From Mycoplasmoidaceae bacterium (GTDB taxonomy: Bacteria; Bacillota_I; Bacilli_A; Mycoplasmatales; Mycoplasmoidaceae), in assembly GCA_024427125.1 (NCBI GenBank), contig JAKSVN010000005.1, positions 1 to 47,019 on the forward strand: a DNA stretch of 47,019 bases, read 5' to 3'. A program made the translations under genes and the position numbers. This document shows, one piece after another, positions 30,555-41,576 of the stretch (position 1 is the stretch's first letter; every line of letters begins with the position of its first letter). Below the pieces are notes generated by a model, which did not search any database, was not told the DNA's origin, and saw nothing but the letters and a program-made list of their open reading frames with translations.

Positions 30555-31646
30555 ATGAAATTATTTAAATGATTAACACCTATATTAACTAGTTCACTAG
30601 CTTTAGCTAGTGTTAACCTAGTTGGATGTAGTGCAGAAAAGAAACCAGAACCAACTCCCCCAACACCGCCTGTTGATGTTGAGCAATTTATTTATGATCG
30701 AACATTTGCTCTTATGGGAAAAGCAGTAGTAAGAGCAGACCCTCAATATTCAGGTTTTTGTTGAGGAACATGCTGAATTATTGATGATTCAACACCAGAC
30801 AACAATAATGACTATAAATACTATGTAGCAACTAATATGCATGTTTCACATGGTAATGATTTCTATGTAGATAATCCTGCTTATTATCCAATTGAATATA
30901 AATATGCTGATTCATCATTAACTGATAGAGAAGATAAAATCTTAGATTCATGAAATGACTATATAAAATTTACTTCATGTGTTAGACAAGAAGAAACAGA
31001 CTTTCAATTTGATAGTCCTGAACAAGAAGATCATTACATTCCTTGTATTGACATGATGGTTTATGCTGTTGACTTTGGATCACCACAAGGAACAATTAAA
31101 ACTAAATTAGATAATTTAAATCAATATAGTGCTGACCATGGTTGTATTAATCATTTTGTTGATCCAACAAGTCAAGAAATCCTTAATAAAGATAAATTTG
31201 TAGCTGGTTACCCATATAGAGAAAATGAAGAGGGTACTGTATTTGGTGGCTGCTGAGAATGTGAATCTTTACTAGCATCAGAACTAAAATTAGTTGCCAA
31301 GGAACAAACAACAGACTTAGAATTAATCTTTGGCTATCCAGGACATTGTATAGGAAAACCTGATGTTAATAGATACAAAGAATCATTAGATGAATACTGA
31401 AAGTTGTTGTATCCAGAAGACAAAACGCCTGTTGAACAATATTATTTTGCTGATATTTCAGCACAATATCGTTGCACAAAAAGAAAAGGTTTAGATTGAA
31501 TGAGTGGTGGTGCCTCAGGAAGCATGTTAGTTACTGAAGATTGTGAAGTTTGTGGAATATATTGAGGTGGCTTTGGTAATTTCTATCCATGTTTTAGTTT
31601 GTTTAATGCAGAACAAGACTTCATTAGTCAATGACTAAGAGACTAA
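30555..31646 (+). CDS. DUF31-type serine protease lipoprotein
   Basis: A 363-aa lipoprotein; lipobox LVGC, Cys at residue 25, then a Pro-rich linker. The domain has the trypsin-like order seen in mycoplasma DUF31 peptidases: YDRTFALMGK, GTCWIIDD, VATNMHVSHG (catalytic His candidate, about residue 97), IDMMVYAVDF (Asp candidate) and GGASGSMLVT near residue 320 (Ser candidate). The family includes the immunoglobulin protease MIP of the MIB-MIP system. No MIB-like gene adjoins it. The domain is Cys-rich, suggesting disulfides or metal binding outside the cell. All three catalytic positions are present, unlike in the giant lipoproteins. Confidence 0.78.
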
Positions 31647-31648
31647 TT

Positions 31649-31672
31649 AAAAATAGGGTTTCCCCTATTTTT
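31649..31672. terminator. Bidirectional terminator, protease lipoprotein / gatB
   Basis: An AAAAATAGGG / CCCTATTTTT stem with a 4-nt loop, between convergent genes. The gatB stop codon TAG lies inside the stem. Confidence 0.82.
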
Positions 31673-33098
31673 TTGTTGCAAGAATTGCTCTTAATACTTT
31701 TGTAGCAATTACTGGATTAGCTTGTCCTTGTGTTTCTTTCATTAATTGCCCAAGTAGCATCTTTTCCACACGTTCAGGACGATCTTTATTCTTTTGGATG
31801 ATAGCAATGTTCTTATCAACAATAACATTAAGTAATTTAGATAATTCACCTTCATCTGTAATTTGTTTAAATCCATGTTTCTGAATAATCTCAGATGGAG
31901 ATAATTCATCTCGATAGATTTCAGCAATAATTGTTTTAGCTTGTTTAGCGTTGATTTTGCCTTCATTTAAGATCTTTATCATATCAATGATATAGTCAAC
32001 CTTTTTATTGTTTATTGCTTCTATTGTTTTATTATCTTTTTTCAACAATCCAACAAGCTCAACAGTTATTCAAGTAATTGTTGCTTGAGTATCATTTGTT
32101 GCATTAAATACTTTTTTACAAACTTTATATAAAGGATAATCATCTAATAATAAGTTGATTAACTTTGGATCTAAGTTCATATCACGTAGTGATTTAATAA
32201 TGTCTTCAAGACTATATTTAGCTTGTCTTAATGCTTCTTGTTTAATTTCATTAGTTAATGCAAAAGGCAAGATGTTACCTTCAGGCATGTAGTGATAATC
32301 TACAGCTAGTTTATCACGCATAAAGATAGTTTCACCTTTAGCATCATCAAATCTTCTTGTATCAGGTGTAACTTCTTTACCTTGTAAATATAAACTAGCT
32401 TGTCTAGCTTCTTCAAATTCAATAGCTTTACCAACATTAGCTATAGAGTTAATGTTTTTAATTTCTACTCTTGTTCCATATTTATCAGAACCAAATGGAT
32501 TAATAGAGATATTAACATCTGCTCTTAAACTACCATCTTCCATCTTTGCATCTGAGATTTCTCCACAGAATGTTAAGATTCTCTTAAGTTGAGTTAAGAA
32601 CGCAATTGCTTCTTGTGCAGAATTAATATCTGGTTCAGTAACAATTTCTATTAAAGGCATACCACAACGGTTGTAGTCTAATAAGACTCTGCCATCTACT
32701 TTCATTTGTTTAGCAGTGTCTTCTTCCATATGAATACGTTCTATATGGATTCTTTTTCTTGTACCATTTACTTCTATCTCTACATATCCATGTGTACCAA
32801 TTGGATCATTAAATTGTGTGATTTGATAACCTTTAGGTAAATCACGATAGAAGTAATTCTTACGATCAAAGGTAATTACGTCCGCAATATTCATATGTAA
32901 AGCATGAGCTAAACAAATTGCTTTCTTTACAACTAAATCATTAACAGATGGTAAAGCTCCAGGTAAACCCAAATCAATTTCATTGATATTTTGGTTAACA
33001 GGAGCATTATGTTCACTAGTTGTTCCTGAAAACATTTTAGTTTTAGAGTTAACCACTGTATGAACTTCAATACCAACAACAGTTTTAAAATTATTCAT
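31665..33098 (-). CDS. gatB: Asp/Glu-tRNA amidotransferase subunit B
   Basis: A 477-aa subunit of the GatCAB complex, which amidates Glu-tRNA(Gln) and/or Asp-tRNA(Asn). The N-terminus GIEVHTVVNSKTKMFSG, the DLPKGYQITQFNDPIG block, the RIHMEEDTAK block and NRCGMPLIEIVTEP are all family signatures. The C-terminal YqeY-like tRNA-binding domain ends ILATKK. A UGA Trp joins the two parts. It overlaps the end of gatA by 8 nt and is the last gene of the operon. Confidence 0.96.
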
Positions 33099-34485
33099 GG
33101 TTACCTCCTATCAAGCTTTCAAGAGTGTAAGCAATGTTTAATAACTTCATATCTTGGTAGATATCACAACAAATCGTGATACCTCATGGTAAGTTATTAA
33201 TTTTTGTAAATGGAATAGTAATACTTGGTGTTCCAGAGAAGTTATCAAGCATTAATCAATCATCATAATTATTTGGTTTACTAAAGTCTTCCATTACTTG
33301 GGCAGTTGACGTTAATGATGGCATTAAGATGCAATCACCTTGCTTTAGCAAAGCTAATTGTGCATCTTGTGCCATATGTCTAATGCATCTAGCAGCAAGA
33401 GTCATCTTTGCCATGTTTTCTTTAGTTGTTAAGAATGTTCCAATAACAAATCTTCTTTTAACTTCATTACCAATGTTTAAAGTTCTAGATTTGATTAATG
33501 ATTGTTCATAGTTATCAGTATCTAAACCTTCATTCCTACCAAAGGTAATACCTTGTAAGCTTGAATAACAACTATATCCTTCTGTATATGTTAAAACCTT
33601 GTAGGCAAAGGATAATGAATCAAGAACTTTCTTATCTAGTTCCGCTTCCACAATTAAATGTCCTTGTGCTTTTAATTGTTCAATAAGTTTGTTGAATAAA
33701 GCTTGTTTATCTTCATCTAACATTTGAATTAAGTTAGAGATTATTACAAACTTAATTGCCTTTTGTTGTCTCAAATTATCAAGCTTAACATCTTTGATCA
33801 TTGTTGTAGATGTGTAATCTTTAGGATCATGCTTAATTAACGTTTCTGCAACAATAACACTATCAGCAACATATTTGCTAATAATACCAACATGATCAAA
33901 ACTTGGTGCATATGGTAAAACACCATATCTAGAAATCGCACCATATGTTGGTTTATAACCAACTACACCAACTAATGATGCTGGTCTTCTAACAGAGTCA
34001 CCAGTATCTGTACCAATTGCAAATGTAGAAACACCTGTTGCTACATTAACAACAGATCCTGATGAAGAACCACCGACTCTTCTTGTTTTGTCATATGGAT
34101 TACATACTGGACCAGTAAAACAATGTGTTCCTGTTCCACCAAAACCAAATTCATCTAGTGCATCTTTACAAAGTAAAGTTGCACCATTTATTTTTAATAA
34201 ACCATAAACTGAAGCATTGTATGGTGGAATATAGTTGCTTAAGAATTTACTACCACCTGTAGTTATAATCCCTTCTGTAGTAACATTATCTTTTAATGAA
34301 TATGGAATACAAGATAATAAATTCTTTTCATCAAACTTAGTGCCATCTGTTTTAAAGATAGGTGTGATGATAGAATTGGTAAAAGCATATTTGTCAGCTA
34401 ATGCTTTAGCATTAGCAACTAATTGATCAGGAGTTACCTTACCAGATTTTAATTGTTCATGTAAGTCTAGAATAAGTGATTTCAT
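33091..34485 (-). CDS. gatA: Asp/Glu-tRNA amidotransferase subunit A
   Basis: A 464-aa amidase-signature subunit supplying ammonia from glutamine. It has the catalytic Lys in CIPYSLKDN, the Gly/Ser-rich signature RRVGGSSSGSVVNVATGV near residue 140, and the second Ser in GTDTGDSVRRPASLVG. The N-terminus is somewhat short but the start is convincing because it lies 1 nt after the gatC stop. The stop at 33091 lies inside gatB. A UGA Trp near residue 410 explains the break in the standard code. Confidence 0.96.
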
Positions 34486-34486
34486 C

Positions 34487-34771
34487 TTATTTACCTACCA
34501 CATATTTATCTGCTTTTTTAGCATTAGATAAATAATCTTTATCGTACTTTTTATCTGGTTGGTCATCTCTTCTTAACTTTGCACAGTTACTTACTCTAGT
34601 GTAATTAACTGGAGTATAAGAACCAACTAACTTATCAAAGTTAGTTTTTTGTAATTCATCATCTAATTCTTGAATCTCTTTAATAATTTTTTCAAGTTGT
34701 TTATCAGAAAAATCAAAGAATAAAGAATGAGATAATTCTTTTATATATGCTTGATCAATTTTCTTGCTCAT
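34487..34771 (-). CDS. gatC: Asp/Glu-tRNA amidotransferase subunit C
   Basis: A 94-aa small subunit that clasps GatA to GatB. It shows the family pattern: IKELSHSLFFDFSDKQ, then a helix KIIKEIQELDDELQ, then LVGSYTPVNYTRVSNCAKLRRDD in place of the usual LR.D. A TATAAT lies about 9 nt before the ATG. It is the first gene of gatC-gatA-gatB. Confidence 0.88.
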   Translation of the reverse strand: MSKKIDQAYIKELSHSLFFDFSDKQLEKIIKEIQELDDELQKTNFDKLVGSYTPVNYTRVSNCAKLRRDDQPDKKYDKDYLSNAKKADKYVVGK

Positions 34772-34790
34772 AATAGATTAATTATAAATT

Positions 34791-34820
34791 AAAAATATGG
34801 TCTCAAATGACCATATTTTT
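34791..34820. terminator. Terminator of the 813-aa lipoprotein gene
   Basis: A perfect 12-bp stem AAAAATATGGTC / GACCATATTTTT with a 6-nt loop. On the minus strand T-rich sequence follows. It separates this gene from gatC. Confidence 0.8.
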
Positions 34821-34840
34821 AATAAGTAATATTACTTATT

Positions 34841-37282
34841 TTACAATTTTAGAAGATATTGTAGTTCATATTCATATCTATTTTGTATAAAATGTAAAGC
34901 ATCAATATCTTGAATATCATATATGTTTTTATATCAAGATGTAATTAATGTTGTATTTGTAGCACAGTTACCAGCAGTTACGTCATATAATGCACCTAAA
35001 TTTGCATTGTAATAACTTAATAAGTCGTTTTTGATACTTGGGTTTACATTAACAACATACTTTTCTTCAGCAAATACTGAAGACATATTAACTAAAGCTT
35101 GAAGCTTAACTTCATTCCCTTTTGCTGCTGCATCATCAGTTAATGATAGTTTTGCATCTTGCAGATCAGATGGAACTGAATCTTGATGGTTATAATCATG
35201 ATCTAAGCTTAAAATGGCATTTACATATACGTCAAATGCATATGTCTTAGTAGGGTCGAAGAAATCAAATAACATTTGTGTTGCCCTATCAACAAGTGTA
35301 TTTAATTGTGTTCAATTATGATAATCACCAAACCTCATAACTTTTACAGCAGCATCATAAATTCTGCTTATTTCAGCAGCAAAATCATACTTTCCTTGTT
35401 CAATAAATGCAGGAAATATATCAGACATATATTTACTAAGTCATCGAGTGAATCATCCATCACTATTTCAAAATTTCACATTTTTGCCAGCATTAGAAAT
35501 AGCACTAGTGAAGAAATTTCCTAAAATGAATTCAGAAAGTTTAGTGCCTGAAATAAGATCAGCATCTTTAGATAAAATAGCATTTAAATCCGAAAAACAG
35601 TCAGTAGATAAGGCTTTAATGGCTGTAAGACTTTCATCATTAAATTCTGTATTTGGTATTTCATTTATTGATTTAAATAAACCATTTGCAAAACGTATAA
35701 GTTCATCTGACAAGAAAAATGTAGTACCTGCAGTATTTCTAATTTCTGTTAAGGTTGTAAACATTAAAGTCTTAATTTCTTGTAATAGATTTATAGGAGA
35801 TAAATGGTTTGATATTGTTGTTTCGATTGCAAATTCGAACATTTTAGAGCATCCATCAATTAAATAAGCATTTTGAGATCTAGCAGCTAATTGTAGATGT
35901 TCAACAAACCAACTTCTATAATCATAAATAATTGATAATAAATTTGGTTCATTTTTTAATTTTTCCCCAGCATAAATATATTTGCCATAGAAACTTGCAT
36001 ATTCAGTCATACTTTCAGCAAAACAAGGATCACTTCATTTATTAATAATTTCTGGACATTCTTTCTTATAATTACTGTTTATTTCTTTAAAACTATCTAC
36101 TGAAGCAAAAAGAACATCTTTGTCCATTGAAAATTCAGCACTTATGAATTGACAATATGCTCTAGCCATATGGGGTCCTTCACTTGGAGACTTTTTGTAT
36201 GCTTCCAAAATTACTCCGCATCAATTCTCTAGTTCTGTTTTTAATGCTTTACCTAGATTTTCAACATCTGGGGAAGAATTATTTAATAGATTGCCAAGAA
36301 CACCTTCATACAAATCATTGAAAACTCACATAGGATCAGTTGGTGAACTCTTGATAAATTGTATAAACCATTTATATATTTGACAATTAGCATAGTAGAC
36401 ATTATTGTTTATTTTTCATGCTGATTTAGATATGAATGCAATAAAGGCATATTCCACAGTTCTTGCAAATTCATATGATTCACTATCTAAAAATTCTAAT
36501 ATGTCTCCAATAGCATCTTTAATTAATTGAAAATTTTCATCAACTATAGTTGAATTTGTATTATCAAAATTTGTCAAAAAAGAAGTCAATATAGGCAAAA
36601 TATAATCGGATTCTTCTATATTTAAAATATTTTGTTCACAATCTTTTCAAAGAGTTGTTGTTTTATTAGTTAACGCGTCAATGCCTTCAGCTTCTGCAAA
36701 CACATTTTTGTTATCAAAAGAAGCTTGAATTAGTTTTAAAGCAGCTTGACATGATTCAAGACTTTTTTCTTTATTTTCTAATAGTGATATCTCTAATCCA
36801 CCTAATTCATTAATTTGAGGAAGAAAATCAATGTTATCTAATGCTTTTTGGTAAACATCGTCATAAACTGTCAAAGCAAGTTTAATTCTTTCTTCACCAT
36901 CTTCAAAGTCAACTAAATAGTTACAGAAATCTTTGACTTCTCCTCATTCAACTTCTACTGTTTCAATTTTATCAGAATGATTTACAGCTATATTAGCAAT
37001 ATCATAAGCAACCTTTGTTGCTAAATTGACAATATCTTCATTCTTAGTTTTTTTAATAAAACTAAATAGATCTTCTTTAATTCTGTCAACTGTATTTAGA
37101 ATTTGATCGTTTCCTGTTTTTATAGCCGCAAAACAAACTTCATCAAAATTAGCTAAAGCGATTTTTTTAGCTTCTGCTCATGATTGTTTTTTATTTTTAC
37201 TACAAGCTGTTAGGCTTGTTGATAATGTAGCAACTGTAGGAACAATTGCTAATATTGGTAATAATTTTTTTGATAATTTCAT
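34841..37282 (-). CDS. 813-aa helical surface lipoprotein, unknown function
   Basis: The signal peptide ends in lipobox LTAC with Cys at residue 27. The remaining sequence looks almost wholly alpha-helical, unlike the beta-rich lipoproteins at 8488 and 16382-26980, with regular helix-sized segments and no transmembrane span. Six or more Trp codons are UGA. It has its own TATAAT, an AAAGGA ribosome site and a terminator, so it is monocistronic. I do not recognise a family; it may be a paralogue of helical mycoplasma lipoproteins found in multigene sets. Confidence 0.78.
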
Positions 37283-37337
37283 AATTTTTCCTTTTTTATA
37301 TCTAAAAATTATATATCCAATAAATATAAAAAAAATA

Positions 37338-37365
37338 AAAAAAGAAGTGTAAACACTTCTTTTTT
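37338..37365 (-). terminator. rplJ-rplL terminator
   Basis: A perfect AAAAAAGAAGTG / CACTTCTTTTTT stem with a 4-nt loop and a T-rich tract on the minus strand. Confidence 0.85.
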
Positions 37366-37366
37366 C

Positions 37367-37732
37367 TTACTTAATTTCTACTTTAGCACCAGCATCAGTG
37401 AATTTCTTGCCAAGTTCCTTAGCTTCTTCAGGTTTAATACCTTCTTTAACTACACAAGGAGCTTTGTCTACTGCGTTTTTAGCTTCCATTAGACCTAAAC
37501 CAGTAATTTCACGGTAGATCTTAATAACAGCTACTTTGCTTGCACCAGCGTTAGTTAATGTTAATGTAACTAATGATGGTTCTGCATTAGCAGCAGGAGC
37601 AGCTGCAGCAGCTACAGGAGCAGCAGCAGATACGCCAAATTCTTTTTCAATAGCTTTTACTAAATCATTGATTTCCATTAAAGACATTTCTTTAAGAGAG
37701 TCAATTACTTGTTGATTTGTTAATTTTGCCAT
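37367..37732 (-). CDS. rplL: Ribosomal protein L7/L12
   Basis: A 121-aa stalk protein that recruits translation GTPases. It has an N-terminal dimerisation helix region ([19 protein letters not shown]), an Ala-rich hinge (residues about 37-50) and a C-terminal domain with [20 protein letters not shown] and the APCVVKEG turn. The length is normal. It lies 22 nt after rplJ. Confidence 0.98.
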   Translation of the reverse strand: MAKLTNQQVIDSLKEMSLMEINDLVKAIEKEFGVSAAAPVAAAAAPAANAEPSLVTLTLTNAGASKVAVIKIYREITGLGLMEAKNAVDKAPCVVKEGIKPEEAKELGKKFTDAGAKVEIK

Positions 37733-37754
37733 ATTTATAAAATTCCTTTTCTAA

Positions 37755-38243
37755 TTATGCTTGTTTAGTCTTTCCAACTGCATTAAGTCCATATAGGAAG
37801 TTTCTTAGACTTGCTGTTAAGCAAGATAAGAACATAGAGTATAGACCCTTTCTTCCTGGAATGGCTGCGATTTGGGCAAGTTGGTCAGGCTTAATAATTT
37901 GGTTTTCTAAGTATCCAAATTTAAACTTTACAAAGTTTCTTTTCTTAGCAATATCTGCTACTGCTTTGAAAGAACATACTTCATCATCATTACAGATGAT
38001 TACAGCATTAGGACCTTTGCATTCATCTACTTGAAGATTGTTTGCTTTGAAAGCACGGTTTAGAATGTTGTTTTTAACAACTTCTATACTTGCACCTTCT
38101 TTATGCAAATTAGCTCTCATTTCTGTTAATTCTTTAACAGTAAGACCTAAATATTCAAAGACTAGGAAAGATTTAGCTTTCTTAATCTTATCTACAAATT
38201 CTTCAGTAGCTTTAGCTTTCTTTTCAATTATTGCTTTTGACAC
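37755..38243 (-). CDS. rplJ: Ribosomal protein L10
   Basis: A 162-aa stalk-base protein. The GTG start at 38241-38243 is chosen because CGGAGG lies 7 nt upstream. It has the typical N-terminus (IIEKKAKATEEFVDKIKKAKSF), the RNA-binding LTEMRANLHKEGA and the C-terminal helix that binds L7/L12 dimers. Expression is probably controlled by the L10 leader upstream. Confidence 0.97.
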   Translation of the reverse strand: MSKAIIEKKAKATEEFVDKIKKAKSFLVFEYLGLTVKELTEMRANLHKEGASIEVVKNNILNRAFKANNLQVDECKGPNAVIICNDDEVCSFKAVADIAKKRNFVKFKFGYLENQIIKPDQLAQIAAIPGRKGLYSMFLSCLTASLRNFLYGLNAVGKTKQA

Positions 38244-38261
38244 AATTTACCTCCGTAATTT

Positions 38262-38385
38262 GTTGGCAATATACAAATAAAATGTCTTTGTGATATACAC
38301 AAAGACAAGTAGAGTATTTATCTAAAATTTGATAATATCCTCGGTAACGAATTAAGGCATAGCCAGTTACTGTCTTTGGTATATT
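38262..38385 (-). promoter_or_regulatory. Ribosomal protein L10 leader with attenuator
   Basis: Between the TATAAT at 38394-38399 and rplJ the RNA holds GACAGTAACTGG...CGTTACCGAGG (a kink-turn-like L10-binding element, 38339-38379) and a perfect 9-bp hairpin GTCTTTGTG / CACAAAGAC (38284-38306) followed by ATTTTATTTG. The upstream CCAAAGAC can pair with the 5' arm GTCTTTG, giving an antiterminator alternative. This is the known L10 autoregulatory leader arrangement; the alternative pairing is my reading. Confidence 0.75.
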
Positions 38386-38406
38386 GCTTGAATATTATAT
38401 AGGAAA

Positions 38407-39189
38407 TTAGAAAAAAGGATAAAAAATATTTATTAGTTTAAATTTAAGCTTTTTAAATATGCTGATCTTATCCCTTTCTAGAGGATAGGAACTAGTCTTT
38501 TCTAGATCATTTTGTCATATCTTTAAATATTTAGAAATCTCGTTAGTTTCAACAATGTCTTTTCTGGAATAAATATTGACAAAATTAAAGTTAGATTTAG
38601 ATGAAATAACTTGGCTATCATCTATGATGATAAATGACTCAGCAATTTGCTTATCAGTTAGATGCAATTCAATCTTATTTTCTAGAGCTTTTTGCAAGCA
38701 AAAAATAAGGAATTCTTGTCTTGATTTTCTAGGTTGAATAGTAATGATTAATTGAATGTGAACATTCTTTCATCTTTCATAGTTTAGAGCTTTAAAAGTA
38801 TCAGCTGAAGCAAAGAAAGAATTAGAGTAAATTTTAATTGATTTTTTAGCTCTAAATAAGATTGATTGTAGCTTTGAATGATCATTATCAGCTTTACCAT
38901 ATTCTGTTTTTAACTTGTAGTTAAAAATTAAAGCTAATGTTGCACCAACTATTGGTAAAACAATCATAACTAATAATCAAAATGTTTTAGTTTCATCGGT
39001 ACGATTTGGTTTGTAAAAGATGTATCCACCTACAAACAAATCGATCAATCATGTCAAGACAAATCATGATCATCAAAAAGCAGCTAAACTTCAATGATAT
39101 GTGTAAGTGCAAACACATGTTGAAGTAAAAATACCTACTAAAAGTAGACTTACTGTAATTGCTCATGTGTTTCTTACTCGAAGTTTCAT
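38407..39189 (-). CDS. Degenerate cardiolipin-synthase-like membrane protein
   Basis: A 260-aa protein. Two membrane spans near residues 9-30 and 36-55, then a third hydrophobic stretch ending VLPIVGATLALIFNYKL, resemble the N-terminal PLDc_N domain of cardiolipin synthases. A single poor copy of the phospholipase D core may remain (FIIIDDSQVISSKSNFNF), without the HxK part of HKD. The family is usually about 480-510 aa with two HKD motifs, so this one is short and catalytically doubtful. The start overlaps the feoB stop by 1 nt (TAATG), so it belongs to the feo operon. Confidence 0.6.
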
Positions 39190-41216
39190 TACACCACCAT
39201 AGTTATACCATAACCAATTCAATATACAGCTGTTGCTAAAACATAAGCTGTAGCAAAGCTGATACCAATATTTAATCACATATATTTTCTTCCAGCTTCT
39301 GTTTTTATTGTATTAATTGATGGAATACAAGGAATATAGTACAAACTAAAGACCATAAAGCTTGCTGCTAGAGCAGGAGTAAATAGAGTTTTAATATGAT
39401 CAATTCCACCTGCTGATAAACCTAGGTTAGTCAACACTAATTCTTTTGCTGGGATTCCAGCAATTAAACTAGATGTTAACTTTCAGTTACTACTACCAAA
39501 GACTGGATACATTACATAACTTAAACCTTTGCCAATATATCCTAAGATTGATTGTTCAAACATTTTAGGATCTGCAATATAACCACCTTTGCCAATATGT
39601 AGTAATACTCAGAATGCTAAGTTAGCAATAGTAATAGTTAAGAATGCTTTCTTTAAAAAACCTTTAATTGTTTGTCAAACATTCTTAAACATTATTCTTA
39701 TATCAATACCATTTCAATTAACCATCTCTACACAGAAGAATGATCTTTCTTTTCTAAATAATGTTTTAGAGAAGGTTAATCCTAGAATTAATGCTATAGT
39801 GCCAGAAACAATTACTGCACCTAAAATAAACAATCAACCATATGTTAAACCAAATACTGCATTAGATATTGCAGAAATAACAATGATCTTAGTGGCACAA
39901 GGAATGAAAGGAATAATTAAGATAGAGATAATCCTTTCCTTCTTCGAACTTGAACTTCTAGCTAACATTAATGCCGGAACATTACAACCAAATGCTGTTA
40001 ATAAGTTAACTATTGATCTGCCTGAAATACCAAACTTACTCAAGGCATTATCAAGTAAGATACTAACTCTAGATAACAATCCAACTTGTTGGATGATTGT
40101 TACACAAATATATAAGATAGCAATACTAGGAATAAAAGAAAGAACCGTGAATAGGCCACCAAAGATTCCATCTACAATAATGCTTGCAAATCATCCTTGT
40201 CCTGGAATTGCAAAAGCTTCTTTCATTCAATGAGCTAATCCTCAATTTGGATTAGTCATAGCATCATTAAAGTTATGCTGTAGTCAACCTCCAGCATAAC
40301 TGCCAAAAGCTAAATAGTATATTGCTATGGCAATAAGAATAAAGACAGGAATACCAATTCATTTTTTTAAAAAGTAATGATCAAAACGATTTTGTTTTGT
40401 TAAATTTACTTTTAGGTATTTATCATTGTTAAACTTACATTCTTTTAATAAGTTGACAATAAACTTATTCTTAATATCTCTTATTTCATGAATGTAATGT
40501 TTATCTTTTGTTTTGTTTAAAAGTTTTTCTATTTCATTTCAATAAGGAGCATGATGTTCCTTCATTTGTGAAATGAAGTAAGCATTATTTTCAAGTAGCA
40601 TTAATGCGGCAAAACGTTTAGAAACATTCATGTCTGGAAGAACTTTTTCATATCTTCCTATTCAGTATTCAATATCTTTAGAATAAGTTACCACATGTGG
40701 ATTAACTCTTTTTGATTTGTATAAAGAGTTTAGTAACTTATTAGTATTTTGATTACGATTAGATCTAGTTTGAATTATTGTTAGGTTATTAAGTTTTTGT
40801 GACAATTTTTTTCAATTAAAACTCTTAGCATTAACTAAATCCATCATGTTTACACATAGTGTATTCAATAATCCTGTCTCAATACATTGCAAAGTTAAAA
40901 ACAAATCTCTTTGAATAGAAAAAGATGAAATAACATTAACAATTGAATTTACTTTATGATGAAGCAAATGGTAATGTGTTTCTTTTTCTTCAGCAATAGG
41001 GTGAGATAAATTGTAAGTACCAGGTAAATCAATTAAATAGTTGTCACTATGTTTAATCCTTCCCATAGTGTGTTCAGTTGTCATTCTATCAATGTTAGAG
41101 ACAATAGCTGTAGAAGTAGTTAACAAGTTAAAAATAGTTGATTTACCAGTATTTGGTGCACCAATTAATAAATAGTTATTACCTTCAGTATTTCTAAACT
41201 TAGATAACTTCGACAT
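39189..41216 (-). CDS. feoB: Ferrous iron transporter FeoB
   Basis: A 675-aa Fe(II) importer. The cytoplasmic G domain has GAPNTGKST near residue 18, DLPGTYNL near residue 58 and NMMD. The membrane domain has the gate motifs, including AFGCNVPALMLAR and PAKELVLTNLG, with about eight spans. Many Trp codons in the membrane part are UGA. It starts within the end of feoA (17-nt overlap). It is a little shorter than most FeoB. Confidence 0.95.
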
Positions 41217-41445
41217 CGATTAAACTACAATTTTCCTCTCTTAACACATATTGCACATTGTACAGTTGCAAGTGAAGAACCTTGTTAGAGTCATCGTTAT
41301 CTAGTACTTTTACTAAAGCACCTTTGATAAAGCCAATATTTTCTAATTTATGCTTTATCAAATGATCTGTGAAATTTAAGGATACAATCTTTACGGTTTT
41401 ACCCTTAAGTTTACTAGATAATTTCACAACCGATCTTTGAGCCAT
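41200..41445 (-). CDS. feoA: Ferrous iron transport protein FeoA
   Basis: An 81-aa SH3-like accessory protein of FeoB. The pattern LKGKTVKIVSLNF..., then HKLENIGFIKGALVKVLD and a final strand YVLREENCSLIDVEVI, fits the family. It is the first gene of the operon, with a TATAAT about 16 nt upstream of the ATG. It is divergent from the serine dehydratase cluster. Confidence 0.88.
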   Translation of the reverse strand: MAQRSVVKLSSKLKGKTVKIVSLNFTDHLIKHKLENIGFIKGALVKVLDNDDSNKVLHLQLYNVQYVLREENCSLIDVEVI

Positions 41446-41576
41446 ATTTTGTTGTCTCTAATTATAGTACAATATAGGACTTATAAATAAATATTTATTA
41501 TTTTAAAAAAATAATAATAATGATATTTTTTTAACCAAAATAAACTTATAATTTTAATGAAAGGTATTTCTTATTT

